From: SZUA-217 sp964194555
GTDB lineage: Bacteria; Actinomycetota; Acidimicrobiia; Spongiisociales; ZC4RG35
DNA: 24,874 nt
Reading direction: 5' to 3'
Assembly: GCA_964194555.1 (NCBI GenBank)
Contig: CAXMMT010000041.1
Location: forward strand, 1 to 24,874
Part shown: positions 14,767 through 23,420 of the stretch, piece by piece
Layout: the number at the start of each line of letters is the position of its first letter
Position numbering within the stretch: the stretch's first letter is position 1
Notes under the pieces: model-generated
What the model was told of the DNA's origin: nothing
Seen by the model: the letters and a program-made list of their open reading frames with translations, nothing else
Databases searched by the model: none
Made by a program: the position numbers and the translations under genes

Positions 14767-16586
14767 CCGCCGGACCAGCCGTCGAATCCGCTCCGAATCG
14801 GGACGCTCGGACCGGCGCCGTGGCCACCATCCGTCGAGGTCTGAGTCTCTCGCCTGAGCTTCGTCGCGGGCTTGGAGGAACCATTGCCATTGCCCTGGTG
14901 GCGACTGCCGGCAAAGTGATCGTCCCCATCGCGATCCAGCAGATAATCGACGGTGGTCTTGAGGACGGGGCGATCGACATTGGCTTCGTCGTCCAGATGA
15001 CTCTCATTGCGCTGGTGGCGGTTCTGATCACGGCAGGCGCAACCGGATGGATGCATATCCGCCTTGCGAAAGTTGCCGAAACCGCCCTATCGGGTCTCCG
15101 CATCCGCGCCTTTCGACACATCCATGACCTATCGATGCTCCACCAGGCCTCTGAGCAGAGAGGTGTGCTTGTCTCACGGGTCACCTCTGATGTTGACCAG
15201 ATAAGCCGTTTCATGCAGTGGGCCGGACTAATGATCATCATCAACGGCGGCCAGGCAATCCTGGCCCTCATTGTCATGCTCGTACTCTCAGTACCGCTCG
15301 GTCTGATTGTCGTTGCGCTTGTGCCATTCATAGTTCTGGTGATTCGCTGGTTCCAGAGCCGACTCTCGGTCGCCTACCTCACGGTCCGTGAGCGGATCGG
15401 CCGCATGCTTGCGCTTCTAGCGGAGACGGTGGTCGGCGCCCCCGTGATACGCGCTTATGGCATCGAGTCAGGGACCCGTGAGCGTCTGGAAGAGGCAATC
15501 GAAAGCCATCGGAGTGCCGCAGTGAAGGCAGGGACGCTGTCGGCTGCCTTCTCGGGTGCAGGCGAGGCCACATCGTCTGTGGTTGTTGCTGCGGTCCTGG
15601 TGGTCGGAACGATCCTCGCTGCTCAGGGAACCACGACCATAGGCACCGTCGTTGCGTTCCTGTTCCTGGTTCAGTTGTTCATCCAGCCGGTGCAAATCAT
15701 GGGAGAGGCGGTCAATGAGGCCCAGACAGCGGTCGCCGGCTGGAGACGGGTACTCGACATACTCGACATCGCCCCCGACGTTGCCGATCCTGGACCTGAC
15801 GGTGTCGATCTTCCGCGCGAGCCCGTAGGGGTCCACTTCGAGCGGGTGACCTTCCGCTATCCGCGATCAGGTCAGAAAGCCGCCCAGGCCACCGCATCGC
15901 CGGCGTTACGTAACACCACGATCGAAATTCCTCCGGAGCAGAGAGTCGCGATTGTGGGCGAGACAGGATCAGGCAAGACCACGTTTGCCAAACTCCTCTC
16001 CAGGTTGATGGACCCGACCGAGGGAACGGTGCTGATCGGAAACATCGACGTCAGCAAACTCAGGTTCGCGTCGCTCCGTGATCGGGTGGTGATGGTGCCC
16101 CAAGAGGGAGTCCTGTTTCGGGGCTCGATTGGGGACAACGTTCGAATGGGGCGACTCGATGCCACTGACGAAGAGTTGATCGCAGCCTTCGAGGATCTCG
16201 GTCTCCGCGATTGGCTCAGCGAGCTGACAACAGGTCTCGACACCCAGGTCGGCGAGCGGGGCAGCGCTCTTTCTGTGGGCGAGCGTCAACTGGTCACACT
16301 GGTACGCGCCGCGATTGCTGACCCCGATCTGCTCATCCTCGACGAGGCGACCTCGGCTGTCGATCCTGCAACGGAGGTGCGGATAAGCCAGGCGCTTAAC
16401 GAGCTCGCCACGGGGCGAACCGTGGTGACGATTGCCCATCGTTTGTCCACGGCGGAAGCGGCCGATCGGATTCTGGTCTTCGATAACGGCGAAATCGTCC
16501 AGGACGGCACCCATACCCAACTCAGGGCCGACGGTGGGGTCTACGCCAAGCTGTACAGCTCGTGGGAACGAGGGACCTCTCAATAG
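14763..16586 (+). CDS. ABC exporter half-transporter, subunit with intact catalytic residues
   Basis: This 607-aa partner of the preceding subunit has about six membrane helices (about 35-310) and a nucleotide-binding domain. Walker A is GETGSGKTT (K405). Walker B is followed by the catalytic Glu (LDEATS, E528), and the switch His is present (IAHRLST, H559). Its signature is altered to LSVGE (503-507). In the heterodimer its Walker A/B faces the canonical LSGGQ of the partner and forms one consensus ATPase site. The other site is degenerate. This is the pattern known for exporters such as TM287/288 and BmrCD. GTG 14763 overlaps the upstream stop codon. Confidence 0.93.
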   Translation: MTAGPAVESAPNRDARTGAVATIRRGLSLSPELRRGLGGTIAIALVATAGKVIVPIAIQQIIDGGLEDGAIDIGFVVQMTLIALVAVLITAGATGWMHIRLAKVAETALSGLRIRAFRHIHDLSMLHQASEQRGVLVSRVTSDVDQISRFMQWAGLMIIINGGQAILALIVMLVLSVPLGLIVVALVPFIVLVIRWFQSRLSVAYLTVRERIGRMLALLAETVVGAPVIRAYGIESGTRERLEEAIESHRSAAVKAGTLSAAFSGAGEATSSVVVAAVLVVGTILAAQGTTTIGTVVAFLFLVQLFIQPVQIMGEAVNEAQTAVAGWRRVLDILDIAPDVADPGPDGVDLPREPVGVHFERVTFRYPRSGQKAAQATASPALRNTTIEIPPEQRVAIVGETGSGKTTFAKLLSRLMDPTEGTVLIGNIDVSKLRFASLRDRVVMVPQEGVLFRGSIGDNVRMGRLDATDEELIAAFEDLGLRDWLSELTTGLDTQVGERGSALSVGERQLVTLVRAAIADPDLLILDEATSAVDPATEVRISQALNELATGRTVVTIAHRLSTAEAADRILVFDNGEIVQDGTHTQLRADGGVYAKLYSSWERGTSQ

Positions 16587-16620
16587 TCGTGGTTTGAGTT
16601 CTCGCCTAAGAGACGAGTGT

Positions 16621-17007
16621 CTACAACCCGACCGCGACGATGGCGATGGAGACAGCGACGATAAGGGCGACAGGCCCCCAATATCTTTCGGCCCTCGATT
16701 TCGAAGCGAAGTTGGCCAGAGCACCAAGAGTGAACAGTCCGGCCAGAATCCACAGAAACCACTTGGCGTAGCCGCCATCGGCGAGTCCGGTTTCCACTAC
16801 TCCCCCGGCATCCAGCACGAAGAAGAATACGACCGGATAAAAGATCACCCCGACAAATCCACTTGCCACCCGGAGACGGGTGGGGAGCACCCCCGGATAC
16901 TTTCCTCCCCAGGCGGCGGCACCCGCCGGAGCACCCAATGCGAGGGAGATCTGAAACACCGTGATCAGGGCTATCCCGGCGGCGGCGACGACGGCTGCTG
17001 TTTCCAT
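16621..17007 (-). CDS. Four-helix integral membrane protein of unknown function
   Basis: The 128-aa product has four hydrophobic segments at about residues 3-25, 47-70, 83-101 and 110-128. The first loop is Gly/Ala-rich (GAPAGAAAWGGKYPG) and the third is basic (SKSRAERYW). No family is recognised with confidence. Its 3' end converges on the ABC exporter operon 34 nt away. No ribosome site is seen; TACCGT (17016-17021 on the minus strand) lies 8 nt before ATG 17007, so the mRNA may be nearly leaderless. Confidence 0.75.
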   Translation of the reverse strand: METAAVVAAAGIALITVFQISLALGAPAGAAAWGGKYPGVLPTRLRVASGFVGVIFYPVVFFFVLDAGGVVETGLADGGYAKWFLWILAGLFTLGALANFASKSRAERYWGPVALIVAVSIAIVAVGL

Positions 17008-17057
17008 GAGCCGGCACGGTAGCTCGGGATCCTCGAAGACGCGAAGGCCCGCTCACG

Positions 17058-17086
17058 TTGGCACTCCTCGCCTGGCGACATACTGT
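17058..17086 (+). promoter_or_regulatory. Promoter producing a leaderless mRNA
   Basis: TTGGCA (17058-17063) and TACTGT (17081-17086) are spaced by exactly 17 nt. The expected transcription start, about 7 nt downstream, is the A of ATG 17093. No Shine-Dalgarno is present, so translation would start at the 5' end of the mRNA. Confidence 0.5.
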
Positions 17087-17092
17087 GTGGTC

Positions 17093-17257
17093 ATGTTTGG
17101 TCCACTCAACGGCGCCCGGGTCGCCCTCGTATCCGCAGCAGCTTTTGCCTCGCTTGCTGCCTTCTTCGCCGGCTTCACCGGCGCCGGTGCTCTATTGATG
17201 GTCGGGGTGGCCGTTCATGGACTCGGGTGGTTCTATCTATACGTCAACCGAAGCTGA
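17093..17257 (+). CDS. Very small two-helix membrane protein
   Basis: The 54-aa product begins MFGPLNGARVALVSAAAF and has two hydrophobic segments, about residues 8-26 and 31-48 (GALLMVGVAVHGLGWFYLY). It ends in a short polar tail. No family is recognised. The promoter directly upstream places the transcription start on the ATG, which supports a real gene. GTG 17087 is a less likely start because it would overlap the -10 region. It is divergent from the four-helix membrane protein gene and convergent with the Kef-type gene. Confidence 0.55.
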   Translation: MFGPLNGARVALVSAAAFASLAAFFAGFTGAGALLMVGVAVHGLGWFYLYVNRS

Positions 17258-17359
17258 GCCCGGATAGGCAGGCCTTCACCGACCCCCACACCGATGTCCA
17301 CAGTCAGTGCAGCGGCTCCGTCAAAGGAAGAGCGGCCGTGACGGCCGGAGTGTCGCTGC

Positions 17360-18994
17360 TCAGTGGTCGCCGAGCCCGCTTCCCGGGTCGGCATCGCCTG
17401 GGCTATCTGTTTCTCGTCGCGTTGCCCAGACCGCGGCGACAGCGTCGTCGGCAAGACCCTGTCCGGCTTCCTCGTACAGGTTCCGCGCCACGTCGACACC
17501 GGCAGCCTGAAGCGCGAGGACTTGGTCCGGATACCTGGCGATGGCTGCTATTGGCACGTTCGGCAGAAACCCTTTCGCCCGTTCGACGCACAGGAGATTC
17601 GATGGGTGATTGTCCATGGCAATGACGATCAGTTCAAGATCCTCGCGAAAACGTAGCCGTTCCCAAAAATCTCGATCGAGCGCATCGCCACGCACCACGT
17701 TGCGTCCCTGATCGCCAAGCAGTTTGATGACTTCCGCGCTTCGGTCCACCCCAACAACCACTGCGCCCCGGCGCTCAGCGATTTCGTCGTAAGCACCGGT
17801 CCCGACCCGTCCCATCCCGAAGATGATGACGCGCGCAGATCCGCAATCGACAATGTCGTCATCCAGTAGGAGCGGATGACGTTGCAAGCGGGCCAACCGA
17901 TCCGATAAAGAGCCATACAAGCGGTATCGGAGAGTGTTGGCAGCCGCGGCAAGTACGAATGATGCCGCCACCGCAACAGCTATCGCCGACACCCATTCTT
18001 GATCAAGGAACCCGCTCGCCTGACTGGCCGCAGCAACGATCAGTCCAAATTCGCTGTACGTCGACAACGTCAACGAGGAGTGAAGCGCCGTGCGAGTTCT
18101 CAAGCGGAATCGGGTGAATAACACAAAGAAAAGGGCGGTCTTCAGCGGTATGAGGACCAGCATCAAGCCCACGACCGCGTATGCCCCAAGCGGAGGTGTA
18201 CCCGCCAGCCCGATCGACAGGAAGAACCCGACCAGAAAGAGGTCTTTGAAGTCGAGCAACCGATCTGCCATCTCGCCGGCTCGGGGATGAGAAGCTACGA
18301 CAATCCCAGCCACCAAGGCACCCAGCTCGGGCTTTAGGCCCACCAAGCCAAAGCCACCAGCACCGACGCCAACGGCGAGTGCGAAGCCGAGTAGGACGAG
18401 AAGCTCGCCATGTCCGCTGTGTGACACCAGCCATCCGAATACGGGACGCAGCGCGAGGACTGCAAGGACCATCGGAATCGCCCATATCGTCGGCAGCTCA
18501 CGAGCCACGAACGCGAGAAACACCACAGCAAACACGTCCTGGACAATGAGGACGCCAACCGCGACGCGTCCTGAGAGAGATCCAGACTCGTTCATCTCCT
18601 CCAGGATCTTGACCGCGAAGACTGTGCTCGAAAAAGAGAACGCAAAGCCCAACAAGGCGGCGTGTCCTAGATCGAGGCTCGAGACCATCGGGAATCCCAC
18701 CACTGCAACGGCAAGCAATGCAACAGACACGAGGGCGGTGGTGACAAGAACTCCGATTGTGGCCGTCCCCCATACCTCAGGACGAGCCAGAAAACCGACT
18801 CTCAGCTTGAGTCCAATCCCGAAGAGCAGCAGATACACACCAAGCTCCGACATGATCTCGATCGTCCCGGTGGTCTCGAAACCGACGGCTGCCAGCACAA
18901 AACCGGCTACCAGATAGCCGACAAGGGCCGGTAAACGCGCCCGGGAGGCGGCGAATCCGAAGCCGAAGGCAACCACAACCAGGGCGAAATCCAT
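17360..18994 (-). CDS. Kef-type cation/proton antiporter with NAD-binding (TrkA-N) domain
   Basis: This 544-aa CPA2-family transporter has about 12-13 membrane helices over residues 1-375 (for example LVGYLVAGFVLA, GFAFSFSSTVFAVKIL, VLIVQDVFAVVFLAF). The QD pair in the fifth-sixth helix region is typical of KefB/KefC transporters. A cytoplasmic RCK/TrkA-N domain follows (about 393-505) with VIIFGMGRVGTGAYDE and VVGVDRS, binding a dinucleotide. It likely exchanges K+ or Na+ for H+. The C-terminal tail is acidic. ATG 18994 has no Shine-Dalgarno; TAATGT lies 8 nt upstream. The roughly 190 nt between this gene and the 3' end of the mutase gene hold nothing I can identify. Confidence 0.9.
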   Translation of the reverse strand: MDFALVVVAFGFGFAASRARLPALVGYLVAGFVLAAVGFETTGTIEIMSELGVYLLLFGIGLKLRVGFLARPEVWGTATIGVLVTTALVSVALLAVAVVGFPMVSSLDLGHAALLGFAFSFSSTVFAVKILEEMNESGSLSGRVAVGVLIVQDVFAVVFLAFVARELPTIWAIPMVLAVLALRPVFGWLVSHSGHGELLVLLGFALAVGVGAGGFGLVGLKPELGALVAGIVVASHPRAGEMADRLLDFKDLFLVGFFLSIGLAGTPPLGAYAVVGLMLVLIPLKTALFFVLFTRFRLRTRTALHSSLTLSTYSEFGLIVAAASQASGFLDQEWVSAIAVAVAASFVLAAAANTLRYRLYGSLSDRLARLQRHPLLLDDDIVDCGSARVIIFGMGRVGTGAYDEIAERRGAVVVGVDRSAEVIKLLGDQGRNVVRGDALDRDFWERLRFREDLELIVIAMDNHPSNLLCVERAKGFLPNVPIAAIARYPDQVLALQAAGVDVARNLYEEAGQGLADDAVAAVWATRRETDSPGDADPGSGLGDH

Positions 18995-19188
18995 TGTGGG
19001 TCACATTACCGAACGGAACGTGGACCTAGTGCCCCGACCACAAACGTTCGCCGCGTTCAGGACGTCCAGTGACGCCCCTGACCGTGTCCTCGTCCTCGAC
19101 GAACGGGCCGGTGCGCCCTTCGTCCTGCGTCCTTGTCAGAGACGCCTCTGCCTCGCCCTCAACATCGCCAACGTTCGTGGCCAGAGCA

Positions 19189-20895
19189 CTAGATTGAAAG
19201 AAGCCCGGCGAGGGTTTGGGCCAGCGCAGACGCTGACTGGGTTAGTTCCTCATGCGTCTTCTCAGCGTCAACCCCGGTCTCGCCCCGAAGATCCACGTAG
19301 ATCTTCAGTTTTGGCTCGGTGCCGCTGGGACGGACCAGAATCCTCCCTCGATCACCGAGAGATAGTTCCACCAACGCTTGAGCTCCGAGCCACATCGGTC
19401 GCGTTTCGGCGCCAATGCTGTAATCGGTGATGGAATCGATCTGGTGGCCATCCAACGTGGCAGGTGGGTCCCCCGCCAGGGCCGAGACGGCCGATTGGAT
19501 GGCCCTCTGTCCCTCCGACCCGACTCTGACAATGGAGTGCTGGGCGCTCACCCAGAGCCCGAACTCGTCCCACAGGTCGCCAAGTTGGTCGAGGACGGTT
19601 CGGCCCTCGTTCCTCAATCCGGTAACCAGGTCGCAGAATACGAGAGCCGCAGAGATGCCGTCCTTGTCCCTGACCACCGACCCGACGGTGTACCCGAGCG
19701 CCTCCTCGTAACCAAAGACGAAACGGCCGGCCCCACTTGCTTCAAGAGCCAATCCGGCGTTGGCGATCCATTTGAAACCGGTGAGAGTGACCTCGTGATG
19801 GGCCCCCCTCTTTCTGGCGATATGCCCGAGCATGGGGCTCGACACGATCGAGTTGATCACGATCGGCGTGTTCTCGGCGCTTACATTACGAAGGATGTAG
19901 TCACCGAGTAGCACACCGATGTCGTTACCAGAGAGTGGGCGCCAGCCATCTTCGTATGGCACAACAACTGCCAGACGATCAGCGTCAGGATCGTTGGCAA
20001 TGATCAGGTCCGCTTCAACTTCCCCTGCGAGTTCGGTTGCCAGGTCGAGAGCGCCTGCCTCTTCCGGATTGGGAAACGACACTGTGGGAAACGTCCCATC
20101 CGGCTCGGCTTGGAGCGGCACCGGAAGGAGACCGGTATGTCCTGCCCGGCGGAAGATCTCCTCCAGAATCCGACCACCGACACCGTGCATCGCCGTGTAG
20201 ACCACCTTCATGTCGGAACGTATCGGCGCGGGGCGATTGGCATTCACCTCCCCCCAATAGTGGTCGAGGAGGTAGTCGGGTACCGGGGTGACCAGTGGCG
20301 CGCCCCCTGCGAAGACCGACTCGACGCGGGGCACGTCGACCGCAGGACCGGTGAGTTCTATGGCAGTGGCTATCTCGCCGTCGACAGGTGGAATGATCTG
20401 AGCACCGTTGTCGGCATACACCTTGTAGCCGTTGTCGGCTGGTGGGTTGTGCGACGCCGTGATCACCACCGCACCAGCGGCCCGAAAATGCTTGGCGGCG
20501 TACGCCACCAGGGGTGTCGGGGCGAAATCTGGAAAATAGAGAACCGAGATGCCGGCGGCCGCCAGAACGCCCGCAGTGTCCTCAGCGAACCGTTGGCTCG
20601 TCGGTCGCGCATCGAATCCGACCACGACCGGGCGCTGAGGCACACCGTCGTGCTTTCTGATCAGGGAGGTGGCCAGCCCGGCGGTCGTCCTGATGACAAC
20701 GGATCGGTTCATCCGGTTGGGGCCGGCGCCAACTTCTCCACGGAGACCGGCGGTGCCAAACGAGAGCGAAGTGTCGAGTCTCCCCGCCAGCTCAGTGGTC
20801 TCCCCCGCATTGATCAAAGCTTGGAGCTCGGTTCGTGTCTGCGGGTCGGGGTCCCCATCGATCCATTGCTCGGCACGTCTTATCAGGTCGGTCAC
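19189..20895 (-). CDS. Phosphomannomutase / phosphoglucomutase
   Basis: This alpha-D-phosphohexomutase of about 568 aa shows all family sites: the phospho-serine loop VVITASHNPPADNGYKVY, the metal loop IIANDPDADRLAVVVP, the sugar loop FGYEEALGYTVG and the phosphate loop RPSGTEPKLKIYVD. It interconverts hexose-1- and 6-phosphates. The length fits the longer PMM/PGM (ManB-like) class. GTG 20895 is chosen because it gives MTDLIRRAEQWIDGDP and starts 10 nt after the galE stop; a GTG at 20943 would overlap galE by 38 bases. It is last in a compact minus-strand gene run. With galE it can supply UDP-sugar precursors. Confidence 0.92.
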   Translation of the reverse strand: MTDLIRRAEQWIDGDPDPQTRTELQALINAGETTELAGRLDTSLSFGTAGLRGEVGAGPNRMNRSVVIRTTAGLATSLIRKHDGVPQRPVVVGFDARPTSQRFAEDTAGVLAAAGISVLYFPDFAPTPLVAYAAKHFRAAGAVVITASHNPPADNGYKVYADNGAQIIPPVDGEIATAIELTGPAVDVPRVESVFAGGAPLVTPVPDYLLDHYWGEVNANRPAPIRSDMKVVYTAMHGVGGRILEEIFRRAGHTGLLPVPLQAEPDGTFPTVSFPNPEEAGALDLATELAGEVEADLIIANDPDADRLAVVVPYEDGWRPLSGNDIGVLLGDYILRNVSAENTPIVINSIVSSPMLGHIARKRGAHHEVTLTGFKWIANAGLALEASGAGRFVFGYEEALGYTVGSVVRDKDGISAALVFCDLVTGLRNEGRTVLDQLGDLWDEFGLWVSAQHSIVRVGSEGQRAIQSAVSALAGDPPATLDGHQIDSITDYSIGAETRPMWLGAQALVELSLGDRGRILVRPSGTEPKLKIYVDLRGETGVDAEKTHEELTQSASALAQTLAGLLSI

Positions 20896-20905
20896 GGGCA
20901 GCGGG

Positions 20906-21904
20906 TTAGGAGGAGTCCTGTTGCCAACGCCAAGAATCAGCACACATATCGGCGAGATCCCGGGTTGTCTTCCATCCCAGCACAGACTCGGCTCGGGTCA
21001 CGTCTGCCCAGTTAGCGGCAACGTCACCCTCCCTGCGCTCCACCACCTCGTAGGGAATCGGTCTGCCGGAGACCTCTTCGTAACTCTTGACAACCTCCAA
21101 AACGCTGCTCCCTTGCCCGGTCCCCAAATTGTAGGTGTGAACGCCCTCGTCTCCCGAGTGAGTGCTGAGGGCTGCCACATGTCCTTCGGACAGATCCACG
21201 ACATGGATGTAATCGCGAACCCCTGTCCCATCAGGGGTCGGATAATCCCCGCCGAACACACGTAGCCGCGGCAACTGGCCGTCGGCGACCCTGGCCACAT
21301 ATGGCATCAAGTTGTTCGGTGTGCCTAGAGGGTCCTCTCCCATCAGGCCGGATGGGTGAGCGCCAACCGGGTTGAAGTAGCGAAGCAGGGACACGCTCCA
21401 CTCCGGGTTGGCATCCTGAACGTCTCGCAGGACCTGCTCCATCATGATCTTGGTCCAGCCGTACGGGTTGGTGGCCACACCAATAGGCATCTCCTCGGTG
21501 ACGGGAAGCATGGTCGGGTCGCCATAAACTGTGGCCGACGAGCTGAATACGAAAGTGGTTATGTCAGCGGCGATGAGAACTTCGAGAAGGGAGATTGTTC
21601 CCCCGACATTGTTGTCGTAGTAGAGCAATGGGTTCTCGACCGACTCACCTACCGCCTTGAGCGCTGCGAAGTGGATGCACGCGTCGAAACCCGAGGAAGC
21701 GATCGATTTCATCGCGTCGCGATCGCGCACGTCGGCATCATGGAATTCCGGGTGACGGCCGGTGATCTCACCGATCCTCGCCAGCACGGATCGATGGGAG
21801 TTGGACAGATTGTCCACGACAACAGGTTCATGACCCGCCTCGAGAAGAGCCACCACGGTGTGGCTTCCGATGAATCCGGCTCCGCCGGTTATCAAGACAC
21901 GCAT
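20906..21904 (-). CDS. galE: UDP-glucose 4-epimerase
   Basis: This 332-aa extended short-chain dehydrogenase begins MRVLITGGAGFIGSHTV, the NAD-binding TGxxGxxG. It has FSSSATVYGDP and the catalytic YxxxK (PYGWTKIMME). DGTGVRDYIHVVDLSEGH and YNLGTGQGSSVLEVV near the end are typical of GalE. It interconverts UDP-glucose and UDP-galactose for cell-surface polysaccharide or galactose metabolism. ATG 21904 lies 5 nt after the histidine kinase stop, and the mutase gene follows after 10 nt, so all three are probably co-transcribed. Confidence 0.95.
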   Translation of the reverse strand: MRVLITGGAGFIGSHTVVALLEAGHEPVVVDNLSNSHRSVLARIGEITGRHPEFHDADVRDRDAMKSIASSGFDACIHFAALKAVGESVENPLLYYDNNVGGTISLLEVLIAADITTFVFSSSATVYGDPTMLPVTEEMPIGVATNPYGWTKIMMEQVLRDVQDANPEWSVSLLRYFNPVGAHPSGLMGEDPLGTPNNLMPYVARVADGQLPRLRVFGGDYPTPDGTGVRDYIHVVDLSEGHVAALSTHSGDEGVHTYNLGTGQGSSVLEVVKSYEEVSGRPIPYEVVERREGDVAANWADVTRAESVLGWKTTRDLADMCADSWRWQQDSS

Positions 21905-21909
21905 CGAGG

Positions 21910-23022
21910 TCAGATTAGGAGTCGTGTATCTGAAACAGATGGCAGAGAAAGCACGAAACAGGAGAACCCGTCTTGATGCCGGTAGGTGAGATCACCTTCC
22001 ATGAGGCGAGCGAGCTTTCGGGCGACGGAGAGTCCGAGACCCACGGACTTCGGATGCCCCTTTCCGGCGCCGGTCTCGAAGGGCTCGAAGAACCTTTCGA
22101 GTTCCTGAGACGGGATGACTTCTCCACTGTCACAGACCCGAAGCTCGACCCGGTCTCCTATCGGTTCGATCCGGATCAAGACCTGGTCTCCCCCGTGTCG
22201 AACTGCATTGCTCACCAGATTTCTTATGATCTGACGGGTCCGACGTGGATCCGCATGAACCGAGGACTCTTCGCCTCGCACTTCGAGCTCGATGGGTTGA
22301 TCAGAGACCTCGAGCACCCTCTCCGCCTCCTTGGTCATGTCGAAGTCTTGTGAAACTACGGCAACCTTGGTGATGTCATCGCGGGAGGCTACGAGCAGGT
22401 CCTCGATGAGCCAGGACGCATCATCGGCCTGTCGTGCGATCAACTGCGCCATATCCCGCCGGTCTTCATCGCTGAACGTGTCGTAGTTGTTTGCCAGTTC
22501 CTCACCCATTCCGAGCATGACAGCAATGGGGTTGCGCAACTCGTGAGAGACGGTGGCGAGAAACTCGTCTCTGGCCCTTTGGGCGTTGATCTTCTCCGTC
22601 TGGTCGATGAGTGCGCCCTCGAAGTAGGCGATCCGTCCTTTAGGATCTCGAATAACTCTGGCGGTGTCCTGGACCCAGACCGTTGTGCCATCGGGACGTT
22701 TCAACTCCACATCCAGTTCGTTCACAGTGCCTGTTTCCGAGATCTCGTCGAGCCAGCGACTGCGTTGATGGGGGTCGACATAGACGGACTCAACGGTGGT
22801 CAGACCGGCCATCATCGCCTCAATACTGTCGTATCCGAGCAGATTTGCCAATGCAGTGTTGGCCGCGAGGATCTCGCCGTGCGCTGATGTGCGATAGAGA
22901 GCGACAGGCATGCGTCGAAACATGTCTTTGAGTTCTTCGATGCGCGGCATTCCGCCGAGAGTATCGGCAAGTTCGAGACATTTCTCCAGTTCCGTTCCCA
23001 CGCTCCCCCAGACCGGGAACAC
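21910..23022 (-). CDS. Soluble PAS-domain sensor histidine kinase
   Basis: This 370-aa kinase has no membrane segment. A PAS domain spans about residues 34-145 (VALYRTSAHGEILAANTALANLLGY and the PAC-like GRIAYFEGALIDQTE). The phospho-acceptor H-box is FLATVSHELRNPI (His160) and the N-box is RNLVSNAVRHGG (about 267-278). The G1 box CDSGEVI (298-302) lacks the usual second Gly; the G2 box GLGLSVARKL is intact. No response regulator is nearby. The GTG start at 23022 is 2 nt after the upstream stop and has no good ribosome site; ATG 22950 is an alternative that still keeps the PAS domain. It probably senses a cytoplasmic signal. Confidence 0.9.
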   Translation of the reverse strand: MFPVWGSVGTELEKCLELADTLGGMPRIEELKDMFRRMPVALYRTSAHGEILAANTALANLLGYDSIEAMMAGLTTVESVYVDPHQRSRWLDEISETGTVNELDVELKRPDGTTVWVQDTARVIRDPKGRIAYFEGALIDQTEKINAQRARDEFLATVSHELRNPIAVMLGMGEELANNYDTFSDEDRRDMAQLIARQADDASWLIEDLLVASRDDITKVAVVSQDFDMTKEAERVLEVSDQPIELEVRGEESSVHADPRRTRQIIRNLVSNAVRHGGDQVLIRIEPIGDRVELRVCDSGEVIPSQELERFFEPFETGAGKGHPKSVGLGLSVARKLARLMEGDLTYRHQDGFSCFVLSLPSVSDTRLLI

Positions 23023-23024
23023 CC

Positions 23025-23420
23025 CTAGGAAATGAACTCCAGATCAGCACCGTTGATACGCCAGAAACTCTCTCGTTCGGGAGTAGTCGAAGCCACCACG
23101 ATCGGGCACCGGGTTCCGTACAGACGGTCGGCCACGAGAGCCCCGATCACAAGAATCGAGTCAGGCTCATCCAGAACGATTCCGGCCGGAGCGGTTCCGA
23201 TCCGAATCATCTCGGCAAGCACCGACGAGGATGAGCTCGAGCCGCGACCGTGGGGAAGAACCAGCACCTTGCCTGCCACCGATACACCTGACTGGGGATG
23301 GGATGGGTCGACGATCCGACCAGATTCGATACTGACCCCGCCCCAGAAGGAGAGAGGTGCATCAAGGGCGAGGACCTCACCCGTGCCTACTCCATCAACC
23401 AGGACCTGGTCGACCCTCAT
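23025..23420 (-). CDS. Aconitase X small (swivel) subunit
   Basis: The 131-aa product starts MRVDQVLVDGVGTGEVLALD and contains the swivel-domain features PLSFWGGVSIESGRIVD, GKVLVLPHGRGSSSSSSVL and PDSILVIGALVADRLYG. It matches the DUF126 / AcnX swivel family. ATG 23420 overlaps the stop of the large subunit (ATGA), so translation is coupled; a longer reading from 23531 adds an Arg-rich segment overlapping the other gene and is unlikely. With the large subunit it should form a two-protein dehydratase. Characterised bacterial members dehydrate cis-3-hydroxy-L-proline and archaeal ones phosphomevalonate; the substrate here is open. Confidence 0.88.
   Translation of the reverse strand: MRVDQVLVDGVGTGEVLALDAPLSFWGGVSIESGRIVDPSHPQSGVSVAGKVLVLPHGRGSSSSSSVLAEMIRIGTAPAGIVLDEPDSILVIGALVADRLYGTRCPIVVASTTPERESFWRINGADLEFIS

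Noticed and set aside
17333..17347. Hairpin CGGCCG-TGA-CGGCCG between two convergent genes, considered as a bidirectional terminator
   Set aside because: There is no T-run on either side, and each arm is itself a palindrome, so hairpin formation is not implied.
18996..19430. 144-codon plus-strand frame between the antiporter and the mutase
   Set aside because: More than half of it is antisense to the mutase C-terminus. The unique part shows no domain, ribosome site or hydrophobic pattern.
20110..21015. Long plus-strand frame (301 codons) opposite the mutase and galE genes
   Set aside because: It is antisense to two clearly conserved enzymes, and its translation is Arg/Gly-rich without motifs.
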